Shown piece after piece: positions 36,029 to 43,138 of a DNA stretch of 64,000 bases; within the stretch, counting starts at the first letter, position 1; every line of letters begins with the position of its first letter. The notes under the pieces were generated by a model. The model was not told the DNA's origin and did no database searches. It was given only the letters and a program-made list of their open reading frames with translations. Origin of the DNA: Pseudomonas nitroreducens (GTDB taxonomy: Bacteria > Pseudomonadota > Gammaproteobacteria > Pseudomonadales > Pseudomonadaceae); the NCBI RefSeq assembly GCF_014204515.1, contig NZ_JACHLI010000014.1, positions 1 to 64,000 on the forward strand, written 5' to 3'. The position numbers were made by a program, and so were the translations under genes.

Positions 36029-36904
36029 ATGTCTGCCCCGAAGAATCTCACGGAACTGCGTGCCGCCATCGTCGCCCAGCAGGCCGACCTCACCCAGCGC
36101 ATGCGCGATGCCGCGCGCTACCTGACCGACCACCCGCATGACGTCGCGCTGAACACCGTCGCGGCGCTCAGCGAGCAATCAGGTATCGCCTCCACTGCCT
36201 TCATCCGCCTGGCCAAGGCGCTGGGGTTCAACGGCTTCAGCGAGCTGCAGAAGCTGTTCAAGGAGCCTCTGCAGCAGGCCGGCCAGGGCAGCTTCAGCGA
36301 GCGCATCCGCCACCACAAGGGCGAACAGCTGCTGGAAGATCCCACCGATGTCGGCGGTATCCTGCGCGAGTTCAGCCGGGCCAACATCGTCTCGCTGGAG
36401 CATCTGGCAGAAGGCACCCAGCAGGCAGCCATCGAAGAGGCCATCTTGTTGCTGCAAAGCTCGCGCACCGCCTTCGTGATCGGCATGCGACGCTCGTTCC
36501 CGGTGGCCAGCTACCTGAGCTACGCGCTCAGTCGCGGCGGACGGCCGTCGGTGCACATCGGTGGCTTCGGCGGCACCCTGCGCGAGCAGGTCGGCGCCGT
36601 GCGCGCCGATGATGTGCTGGTAGCCGTCAGCTTCCCGCCCTACGCCGGCGACACCGTCGAGGCTTGCCAGCAGGCCCTGGCCGCCGGTGCCAAGGTGCTG
36701 GCCATCACCGACAGCCTGCTCAGCCCGATTGCCCAGGGTGCCGCGGTGCTGATCGAGGTCAGCGACGCCGAACTGCTCGGCTTCCGATCGCTTACCGCAT
36801 CGTTCTGCGTCGCGCAGACCCTGGCCATGGGCCTGGCCTTCCGCGATCGCCAGGCCGCGGACGGCAGTTTCGATCATCAGGTGCTCGAAGACATCGACTG
36901 CTGA
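36029..36904 (+). CDS. RpiR/MurR-family regulator with SIS domain
   Basis: 291 residues. N-terminal RpiR HTH (about 1-80: MRDAARYLTDHPHDVALNTV, then IASTAFIRLAKALGFNGFSE) and a C-terminal SIS domain (about 130-260: SRTAFVIGMRRSFPVASYLS, then DDVLVAVSFPPYAGDTVEAC). SIS domains bind phosphosugars or other small ligands. Located inside the transporter/hydrolase cluster on the same strand, it is the probable local repressor; paired direct repeats at 32278-32320 are candidate sites. Confidence 0.88.
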   Translation: MSAPKNLTELRAAIVAQQADLTQRMRDAARYLTDHPHDVALNTVAALSEQSGIASTAFIRLAKALGFNGFSELQKLFKEPLQQAGQGSFSERIRHHKGEQLLEDPTDVGGILREFSRANIVSLEHLAEGTQQAAIEEAILLLQSSRTAFVIGMRRSFPVASYLSYALSRGGRPSVHIGGFGGTLREQVGAVRADDVLVAVSFPPYAGDTVEACQQALAAGAKVLAITDSLLSPIAQGAAVLIEVSDAELLGFRSLTASFCVAQTLAMGLAFRDRQAADGSFDHQVLEDIDC

Positions 36905-36976
36905 TCCACCCCGCTACTCCACAAAAAACCCTCTTGTTCGGTGCGGCCCCTGGGCCGCTGCCAGGAGTCCGTCTGC

Positions 36977-37873
36977 ATGAAAGAACCTGTTCGCAACCTC
37001 GTTGGCTACGGCCAGAAACGCCCCACCGGTCGCTGGCCGAACGGCTCGCGCCTGGCCATCAGCCTGGTGATCAACTACGAAGAAGGCTCCGAGCGCTCGC
37101 TGGCCATGGGCGATGCGGACCAGGAGTCGATGACCGAGTGGGGCAGCTACCAGTGCCCGCCCGGCGTGCGCAACCTGGCCATGGAGTCGATGTACGAATA
37201 CGGCTCGCGCGTCGGCATCTGGCGCATCCTGGATATCCTCCAGGCCGCCGATGTACCGGCCACCTTCCACGCCTGTGCGGTGGCCTTCGAGCAGAACCCG
37301 GACGTCGCCCGCGCCGCCGTCGAACTCGGCCACGAAATCTGCAGCCACGGCTATCGCTGGGAAGAGGTCTTCCGCCTCAGTGAAGCCGAGGAGCGCGAGC
37401 ACATCCGCCTGGCCATCGAGTCCTTCGAGCGCACCTGCGGCAAGCGTCCGGTGGGCTGGTACTGCCGCTATGGCGCCAGTGTGCATACCCGCCGGCTGGT
37501 TGCCGAAGAAGGCGGCTTCCTCTATGACTCCGACGCCTACAACGATGACGTGCCCTACTTCGTCGAAGTCGAAGGCAAGCGCCACCTGGTGGTGCCTTAT
37601 ACCTCCGACGTCAACGACTTCCGCTACTGGAACACGCCGGGGCTGAACCAGGCTTCGGACTTCCTCGAGTACATGAAGGAGAGCTTCGACGTGCTCTACG
37701 AGGAATCCGCCGATGGCCTGCGCATGCTCTCCATCGGGCTGCACCCGCGCATGGTCGGCCACCCCGGCCGGGTGATGGCGATCAAGCGCTTCATCGAGTA
37801 CGCCCAGCAGCACGCCGACGTCTGGTTCGCCACCCGCGAGCAGATCGCCCGCGCCTGGCTGGAGCGCAGCTGA
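36977..37873 (+). CDS. Polysaccharide-deacetylase-fold hydrolase, allantoinase PuuE-like
   Basis: 298 residues; ATG 36977 with AGGAG at 36963-36967. The sequence has the PuuE/HpnK-like layout: LAISLVINYEEGSERSLAMG near the N-terminus, RVGIWRILDILQAADVPATF, then HEICSHGYRWEE with the HxxxSHG metal motif, and RPVGWYCRYGASVHTRRLV. PuuE proteins are cofactor-sparing allantoinases of the NodB fold; related proteins hydrolyse other cyclic amides. Its stop is one base before the dihydropyrimidinase start, so the two enzymes likely work in one pathway. Confidence 0.83.
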   Translation: MKEPVRNLVGYGQKRPTGRWPNGSRLAISLVINYEEGSERSLAMGDADQESMTEWGSYQCPPGVRNLAMESMYEYGSRVGIWRILDILQAADVPATFHACAVAFEQNPDVARAAVELGHEICSHGYRWEEVFRLSEAEEREHIRLAIESFERTCGKRPVGWYCRYGASVHTRRLVAEEGGFLYDSDAYNDDVPYFVEVEGKRHLVVPYTSDVNDFRYWNTPGLNQASDFLEYMKESFDVLYEESADGLRMLSIGLHPRMVGHPGRVMAIKRFIEYAQQHADVWFATREQIARAWLERS

Positions 37874-37874
37874 G

Positions 37875-39335
37875 ATGAACGATCCCGCCAGCGCACCGAC
37901 GTCTCCGTTCGACCTGGTCATCCGCCGCGCCCGCGCGGTCACCGCCGCGGACGAATTCCACTGTGACATCGCGGTGCGCGACGGGAGCATCGTTGCGCTG
38001 GGCCGCGACCTGCCGGCGGCAAGGCGCGAGATCGACGCCGCCGGCCGCTACGTGACACCCGGCGGCATCGACAGCCACGTGCATTTCGACCAGTCCACCG
38101 GCGATGGCTCGCGGATGGCCGACGATTTTCGCAGCGGCACGCTGTCGGCCGCCTGCGGCGGCACCACCACGGTGATTCCCTTTGCCTGCCAGCAGAAAGG
38201 CCAATCCCTGCGCGCTGCCGTCGAGGACTACCACCGCCGCGCCGACGGCAAGGCACTGATCGACTACGCCTTCCACCTGATCGTCACCGATCCGACCGAG
38301 CAGGTCCTGCGCGAGGAACTCCCCGCGCTGATCGACGAAGGCTACAGCTCGTTCAAGATCTACATGACCTACGACGCGCTCAAGCTGGATGACCGGCAGA
38401 TCCTGGAAACCCTCAGCGTCGCCCGCGAGCACGGCGCCATGGTGATGCTGCATGCGGAAAACAGCGACTGCATCGGCTGGCTGACCGAGCGCTTGCTGGC
38501 GGCGGGCCACAGCGCGCCGCGCTACCACGCCGCGTCGCGGCCGATGCTGGTCGAGCGCGAGGCGACCCACCGGGCGATCGCCCTGGCGGAACTGGTGGAC
38601 GTGCCGATCCTCATCGTCCACGTTTCCGGCCGCGAAGCCATCGAGCAGATTCGCTGGGCCCAGGGCCAGGGGCTCAAGGTGTATGCCGAGACCTGCCCGC
38701 AATACCTGTTCCTCACCGCCGACGCACTGGGCTGCGATGACAGCTTCGAAGGGGCGAAATGCATCTGCAGCCCTCCTCCACGGGATGCGGCCAACCAGTC
38801 GGTGATCTGGAACGGCCTGGTCAATGGCAGCTTCGAGGTGTTCTCCTCCGACCACGCGCCGTTCTGCTACGACGGCCCGGACGGCAAGCGCGCCCATGGT
38901 GACGACGCCTCCTTCGAGCGCATCGCCAACGGCATCCCCGGTGTGGAAACCCGCCTGCCGCTGCTCTGGTCCGAAGGCGTGCTCAAGGGTCGCATCAGCG
39001 CGCAGCAGTTCGTCGCGCTGACCTCCAGCAATGCCGCTCGACTCTACGGCCTGGCGCCACGCAAGGGCACCATCGCCATTGGCGCCGATGCCGACCTGGT
39101 GATCTGGAACGATGGCCTGGACCTGCGCCTGGAGAACCGCATGCTGCACCACAACGTCGACTACACGCCTTACGAAGGCATGCACCTGCAAGCCTGGCCG
39201 GCGTTCACCCTGTCACGTGGCGAGGTGGTATTCGACGGGGAGCCGCACCTGCAACCGGGGCGCGGCCTGTTCCTGCGTTGCGAGCGACCGGCACCGGCGC
39301 AGCATCGCCAGCGCGCCGGTCTCCTGCCTCTCTGA
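37875..39335 (+). CDS. Dihydropyrimidinase / D-hydantoinase
   Basis: 486 residues, full length. All binuclear-zinc ligands are visible: His68 and His70 (GGIDSHVHFDQ), carboxylated Lys161 (FKIYMTYD), His193 (VMLHAEN), His249 (LIVHVSG) and Asp326 (FSSDHAPFC). The enzyme opens cyclic ureides such as dihydrouracil or 5-substituted hydantoins to N-carbamoyl amino acids. No carbamoylase (beta-ureidopropionase) gene lies nearby, so the product may be processed by the PuuE-like enzyme, the PLP enzyme or a gene elsewhere. It is the last gene of the operon; a REPIN follows. Confidence 0.9.
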   Translation: MNDPASAPTSPFDLVIRRARAVTAADEFHCDIAVRDGSIVALGRDLPAARREIDAAGRYVTPGGIDSHVHFDQSTGDGSRMADDFRSGTLSAACGGTTTVIPFACQQKGQSLRAAVEDYHRRADGKALIDYAFHLIVTDPTEQVLREELPALIDEGYSSFKIYMTYDALKLDDRQILETLSVAREHGAMVMLHAENSDCIGWLTERLLAAGHSAPRYHAASRPMLVEREATHRAIALAELVDVPILIVHVSGREAIEQIRWAQGQGLKVYAETCPQYLFLTADALGCDDSFEGAKCICSPPPRDAANQSVIWNGLVNGSFEVFSSDHAPFCYDGPDGKRAHGDDASFERIANGIPGVETRLPLLWSEGVLKGRISAQQFVALTSSNAARLYGLAPRKGTIAIGADADLVIWNDGLDLRLENRMLHHNVDYTPYEGMHLQAWPAFTLSRGEVVFDGEPHLQPGRGLFLRCERPAPAQHRQRAGLLPL

Positions 39336-39393
39336 ATCAGGGCCGAATGCGCGGCTCCGCCTCGAAGTCGCGGCGCATTGGGGTAATCCTCTG

Positions 39394-39462
39394 TTCGCGA
39401 GCAAGCTCGCTCCTACGAAGAGCAGCGCTGCCTGGTCCTGTAGGAGCGAGCTTGCTCGCGAA
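39394..39462. repeat. REPIN with perfect 23-bp arms
   Basis: TTCGCGAGCAAGCTCGCTCC then TAC at 39394-39416 is perfectly inverted at 39440-39462, with a 23-nt spacer. It sits between two convergent genes and can fold into a very stable hairpin, likely helping to end both transcripts. The arms match the right arm of the REPIN at 30291-30382. Confidence 0.85.
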
Positions 39463-39483
39463 CCGCCCAACCGCAGACATTCC

Positions 39484-40296
39484 TCAGGGCCGGACGCGTG
39501 GCTCCGCTTCGAAGGCGCTGCGCAGCAGTTCGACGAACTCCGGCGCCGGCGGAATCTCCACCTCACCGATACGGCTTACCGGCACCGCCGGCGTCCAGGA
39601 GTTCATCAGCACCGCGCCGGCCAGGCGCGGCAGGTCCTGCTGGTCGATGCTCAGCGACGATTGGCGCGCGCCCAGCCTCTCCAACTGGCGCTGGAGGATG
39701 CCCAGGGTGGTGCCGGTGAGCATCTTCGCCCGCGGCCAGATCACCGATTCGCCATCCCAGAACGCCAGGTTCCAGATGGTCGCCTCGCTGAAGCGGCCGC
39801 GATGATCGGTGAACACCGCATCGTCGAATCCAGCGGCGACGGCTTCGCGCAGGTACCAGGTCTTGGCGATCTCGCCGACGTGCTTGATCTCCGGCAGCAC
39901 CCGCTCGTGGCCGGCAATGGCCAGCGACAGCGGGCCTTGCGGCCCGTCAGACGGCGGCGCGGTTCGCACCAGCAGCTCGGGGCGATGCTCGGGGCCGGCG
40001 ACGGTGAACTCCCCGGCCGGCGAATAGACGGTCGCCATCAGCGAGGTGTCCGCCGGTGCCTGCTCCAGTGCGGCGCGCAGGGCCGCGCGGATTTCCTCGT
40101 CGGTGTGGCTCTGGCCGAACAGCCGCTGCGAGGCATTGCGCAGGCGCTCCAGGTGCAGGTCCAGGCCACGGATACCGCCGCCGCGCACCTGCATGGCGGT
40201 GAAGTGCGCATAGCCGGCGAAGGCCAGCGGCGCGAGGTCATCGGCGCTGGCGGGGTGGGCGTTGCGCTGGGTGATGTAGGGATGGATGGCGGACAT
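39484..40296 (-). CDS. Class IV aminotransferase-fold protein (PabC / D-amino-acid aminotransferase-like)
   Basis: 270 residues. The fold-type IV PLP signature is present: GLDLHLERLRNASQRLFG in the N-terminal domain and DHRGRFSEATIWNLAFWDG in the C-terminal domain; the PLP lysine should be the Lys of EIAKTWYLREA at about residue 145. Members include branched-chain and D-amino-acid aminotransferases and aminodeoxychorismate lyase. It is divergent from a GcvA-like LysR gene with an unusual 12-bp tandem repeat between them. A D-amino-acid-related role would fit the neighbouring hydantoinase cluster, but that is inference. Confidence 0.8.
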   Translation of the reverse strand: MSAIHPYITQRNAHPASADDLAPLAFAGYAHFTAMQVRGGGIRGLDLHLERLRNASQRLFGQSHTDEEIRAALRAALEQAPADTSLMATVYSPAGEFTVAGPEHRPELLVRTAPPSDGPQGPLSLAIAGHERVLPEIKHVGEIAKTWYLREAVAAGFDDAVFTDHRGRFSEATIWNLAFWDGESVIWPRAKMLTGTTLGILQRQLERLGARQSSLSIDQQDLPRLAGAVLMNSWTPAVPVSRIGEVEIPPAPEFVELLRSAFEAEPRVRP

Positions 40297-40320
40297 GGCG
40301 TTGGCTTCCTCTGCTCGGCT

Positions 40321-40368
40321 TTCTTCAAGGGAATCTTCAAGGGAATCTTCAAGGCAATCTTCAAGGTG
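40321..40368. repeat. Four 12-bp tandem repeats in a divergent promoter region
   Basis: Consecutive units TTCTTCAAGGGA, ATCTTCAAGGGA, ATCTTCAAGGCA and ATCTTCAAGGTG, each differing by one or two bases. The array lies 25 bp upstream of the aminotransferase start and 78 bp upstream of the LysR start. Period 12 keeps a reading frame but the array is outside both genes. Confidence 0.85.
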
Positions 40369-40445
40369 ATCAAACTATCGGCCTTTGACGAAGCCAGGAG
40401 AAACGAGTATTTCTCGTCAGATCATCAAGCAGGGTTTGAAGATCG

Positions 40446-41357
40446 ATGAGCCGTCCCTTTCCCGGCATTCGCTCGCTGCGCACCTTCGAGGCGGCCGGCC
40501 GCCACCTGAATTTCACCCGCGCCGCGGAGGAAGTCGGCCTCACCCCGGCAGCGGTCAGCCACCAGATCAAGGAGCTGGAGGATCAGCTCGGCCTCGGTCT
40601 GTTCGTGCGTACCAGCCGCAGCATCCAGCTGACTCCGGCGGGTGCGTTGCTGCTGGAAGCGGCGGCGGAATCCCTCGGCCTGCTGCATCGCGCCACTGTG
40701 CGGGCGCGGCGGCTGGCGCGGACGTCCGAGCAACTGCGGGTCTCGCTCACTGCACGCTTCGCCACCCACTGGCTGCTGCCGCGGCTACCGCAATTCCGCG
40801 CGCTGCATCCGGGACTGAAACTCAGCTTCGATGTCAGCGACGAGCTGCGGGATTTCGCCGTCGACGATATCGATCTGGCCATCCGTTTCGGCAGCGGGCG
40901 CTATCCCGGCCTGCTCGCCGAGCGCCTGTTCGATACGCAGATAGTCCCGGTGTGCTGCCCGAGCCTGCTGGAAGAACAACTGCCCCTACGCGAGCCGCGT
41001 GACCTGCAGGCCCACACGCTGTGCCATGTGGTGTGCGAAACCGAAGGAGCGGCCTGGCCGGACTGGTCGCGCTGGATGGCCGCGGCCGGCGTGGAGGACT
41101 TCGACGCCAGCGCTTGCGTCAACTTCGAGGACACCAGCCACGTGGTCCAGGCGGTACTGGAAGGCGGCGCGGTGGGGCTGGCCGACCGCGCCATGGTCAT
41201 GCGCGAGCTGGAGCAGGGTCTGCTGGTGCAGCCTTTCGAACTGGGCGTACGGGTGGCCGACGACTACGCCTACAACCTGGTCTACCCGCAGGCCAGCGCG
41301 CAGGACCCACGGGTCACCGCGTTCCGCGACTGGATCATGGCCGAGCTGGCCGACTGA
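40446..41357 (+). CDS. GcvA-like LysR-family regulator
   Basis: 303 residues. The HTH region PGIRSLRTFEAAGRHLNFTR, then AAEEVGLTPAAVSHQIKELE, is the GcvA/DsdC/AmpR-branch opening; the effector domain contains RFATHWLLPRLPQFRALHPG and DIDLAIRFGSGRYPG, equally typical. Regulators of this branch often control genes for amino-acid (glycine, D-serine, D-amino-acid) metabolism. It is divergent from the class IV aminotransferase gene and very likely controls it. It ends one base before the convergent glycine-zipper lipoprotein gene. Confidence 0.88.
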   Translation: MSRPFPGIRSLRTFEAAGRHLNFTRAAEEVGLTPAAVSHQIKELEDQLGLGLFVRTSRSIQLTPAGALLLEAAAESLGLLHRATVRARRLARTSEQLRVSLTARFATHWLLPRLPQFRALHPGLKLSFDVSDELRDFAVDDIDLAIRFGSGRYPGLLAERLFDTQIVPVCCPSLLEEQLPLREPRDLQAHTLCHVVCETEGAAWPDWSRWMAAAGVEDFDASACVNFEDTSHVVQAVLEGGAVGLADRAMVMRELEQGLLVQPFELGVRVADDYAYNLVYPQASAQDPRVTAFRDWIMAELAD

Positions 41358-41358
41358 C

Positions 41359-41832
41359 TCAGTCGCCCTGGGGCACCACGCGGGCGCCGCCGCCCTGCCC
41401 TTCGATATAGACCTTGCTGCCGGGGTGAAGCTCGGCATTCACCGGCTGGGTCACCGAGACCAGCACGCCATTCTTCATCCGCACAACGACCTGCTGCGCC
41501 TCCTGGGGCTTGTCGTACTGGCGCTGCTCGGCGTAGTTGCCGCCGACGCCACCGGCCAGGGCACCGGCGATCATCGCCACGTCGCGCCCGGTGCCGCGGC
41601 CGATCAGGCTGCCCAGCGCCACGCCGCCCAAGCCGCCGAGAATCGCGCCGACGCCGGTGTCGTGGTTGGTCTTCACCTGGGTGTCGGTGACCTGCTCCAC
41701 TACCCCGGTACGGATTTCCATCTCGCCCGGCACGTTGTTGGACTCGCCATAACCGCCCCCGCCGTTCGCCGCACAGGCGCTCAGGGCAAAGACGGCGAAG
41801 CCGATGAAGAAGGCGTGGCTGATGCGATTCAT
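41359..41832 (-). CDS. Glycine-zipper 2TM lipoprotein (SlyB/PcpY-like)
   Basis: 157 residues. Lipoprotein signal with lipobox LSAC (Cys20), then a glycine-zipper segment VGAILGGLGGVALGSLIGRG and VAMIAGALAGGVGGNYAEQR, followed by a small beta-rich tail (QQVVVRMKNGVLVSVTQP, VYIEGQG). SlyB-like outer-membrane lipoproteins contribute to envelope integrity. The ATG 41832 gives a proper signal peptide. It lies 19 bp downstream of another lipoprotein gene on the same strand, probably one transcript. Confidence 0.88.
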   Translation of the reverse strand: MNRISHAFFIGFAVFALSACAANGGGGYGESNNVPGEMEIRTGVVEQVTDTQVKTNHDTGVGAILGGLGGVALGSLIGRGTGRDVAMIAGALAGGVGGNYAEQRQYDKPQEAQQVVVRMKNGVLVSVTQPVNAELHPGSKVYIEGQGGGARVVPQGD

Positions 41833-41851
41833 GGGGATCTCCCTGGGGTGT

Positions 41852-42133
41852 TCAAAGCTCATGTTCGTTGGCGACGTCGGCGGCGGCACGCAGCTCCGCA
41901 TCGGCCTCGGCGAGCAACTGACGGGCCCGCCCGGCATGGCCGCCGAGTTTCGAGTTGTTGTCGTACTGCGCTTCGCCGATCAGCCGCCAGGCCTGGACGA
42001 TATGCTCCTGGGCGGCACGCAGGTTGCCGTGGCGCTCGCCGATATCGACCTGCGGCGGCCCCGCCTGGCTGCTGCAGCCAAAGGCAAGGCAGAGGACGGT
42101 CAGGCAGGCCAGTTGCAGGACGTGACGGGGCAT
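41852..42133 (-). CDS. Small DUF4398-like lipoprotein
   Basis: 93 residues. Lipobox AFGC (Cys20) after a hydrophobic signal, then a helical domain RHGNLRAAQEHIVQAWRLIG ... AGRARQLLAEADAELRAAAD, consistent with the small helical DUF4398-type lipoproteins. A GGAG precedes the ATG at 42133; the longer frame upstream is rejected. First gene of a two-lipoprotein operon. Confidence 0.75.
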   Translation of the reverse strand: MPRHVLQLACLTVLCLAFGCSSQAGPPQVDIGERHGNLRAAQEHIVQAWRLIGEAQYDNNSKLGGHAGRARQLLAEADAELRAAADVANEHEL

Positions 42134-42296
42134 GGCGGTCTCCGGTGTTTTCGGCTCGCCTGCTGAGCATTGCCCAGAATTCCCCGAATGCCTGCCTGGA
42201 GGGCTGGCGAGGCGGGCTTTGCGACGGACGGTCAGGCTCGACGGCAGCATCCACCGGGCGCAGACTGCCGGTCTGATCCTCCGGCCAGGGCCCATC

Positions 42297-42701
42297 ATGT
42301 TCGAGCGCGACGGCGTCACCTACGAGTTCCACCACCTGGGCATTCCCACCGACCAGCCGCGCGAGGGCGAGCGCTACAGCGCGCTGTACGATATGTACAC
42401 CAGCGATGCCGACAGCGAGCTGCTGCACGTGCAGTACCACCGCTACGGCCCTGCCAGCACCCTGCATGCACTGATGCGCAGCCTGCCGCACCCGGCGTTC
42501 AAGGTCTCGGATCTGGAGCGGGCGATCCAGGGCAAGGAAGTCGTCCTCGGGCCCTACGAGCCCATCGACGACTATCGCGTGGCGGTGATCATCGACGGCG
42601 GCGTACCGGTGGAGCTGATCCAGACCGGCCTGAGCGACGAGGAAATCTGGGGCCGCGCCCGCAGCGGCCGGCAATCGTCGCTCTACGCCAGGCCCGAGTG
42701 A
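42297..42701 (+). CDS. Small VOC/glyoxalase-like protein
   Basis: 134 residues. It opens with DGVTYEFHHLGIPTD, a His-containing first strand as in VOC-fold proteins, and later has LHVQYHRYGP and DDYRVAVIIDGGVPVELIQT, matching the beta-alpha-beta repeat with possible metal ligands His (HHLG), His (QYH) and Glu (VELI). Substrate unknown. Upstream in-frame sequence lacks coding character. It is 80 bp upstream of the FKBP gene on the same strand. Confidence 0.7.
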   Translation: MFERDGVTYEFHHLGIPTDQPREGERYSALYDMYTSDADSELLHVQYHRYGPASTLHALMRSLPHPAFKVSDLERAIQGKEVVLGPYEPIDDYRVAVIIDGGVPVELIQTGLSDEEIWGRARSGRQSSLYARPE

Positions 42702-42781
42702 GGCTTGCCTTCGCCGCGTATTCCTGCGAAAACGCACGCCCTCGCGGCGCTCGTGCCGCACCCGCAGCACCGGAGAACGCC

Positions 42782-43123
42782 ATGGGCAGCGAACTGCAGA
42801 TCGAAGATATCGTCGTCGGCGACGGCAAGGCCGTGGTCAAGGGCGCCCTGATCACCACCCAGTACAGGGGCACCCTGGAAGACGGCACGGTCTTCGACTC
42901 GTCGTACGACAAGGGCCGGCCGTTCCAGTGCGTGATCGGCACCGGCCGGGTGATCAAGGGCTGGGACATCGGCCTGATGGGCATGCAGGTCGGCGGCAAG
43001 CGCAAGCTCTTCGTCCCCGCGCACCTGGCCTACGGCGAACGCCAGGTCGGCGCGCACATCCAGCCCAACTCCAACCTGCTGTTCGAGATCGAGCTGCTGG
43101 AAGTGCTCACCCGCGACGACTGA
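42782..43123 (+). CDS. FKBP-type peptidyl-prolyl cis-trans isomerase
   Basis: 113 residues, a single FKBP domain without signal peptide or dimerisation domain, hence cytoplasmic. Hallmarks: ITTQYRGTLEDGTVFDSSYD (active-site Tyr, Asp), GTGRVIKGWDIGLMGMQVGG (Trp pocket), KRKLFVPAHLAYGER and NSNLLFEIELLEV. It speeds proline isomerisation during folding. A GGAG precedes the ATG at 42782. The helicase gene converges from the right with 15 bp between. Confidence 0.92.
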   Translation: MGSELQIEDIVVGDGKAVVKGALITTQYRGTLEDGTVFDSSYDKGRPFQCVIGTGRVIKGWDIGLMGMQVGGKRKLFVPAHLAYGERQVGAHIQPNSNLLFEIELLEVLTRDD

Positions 43124-43138
43124 TTCCCGCACTCCGAA

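Noticed and set aside
40321..40368. CRISPR array
   Set aside because: Units are 12 bp, directly adjacent, with no spacers and no cas genes.
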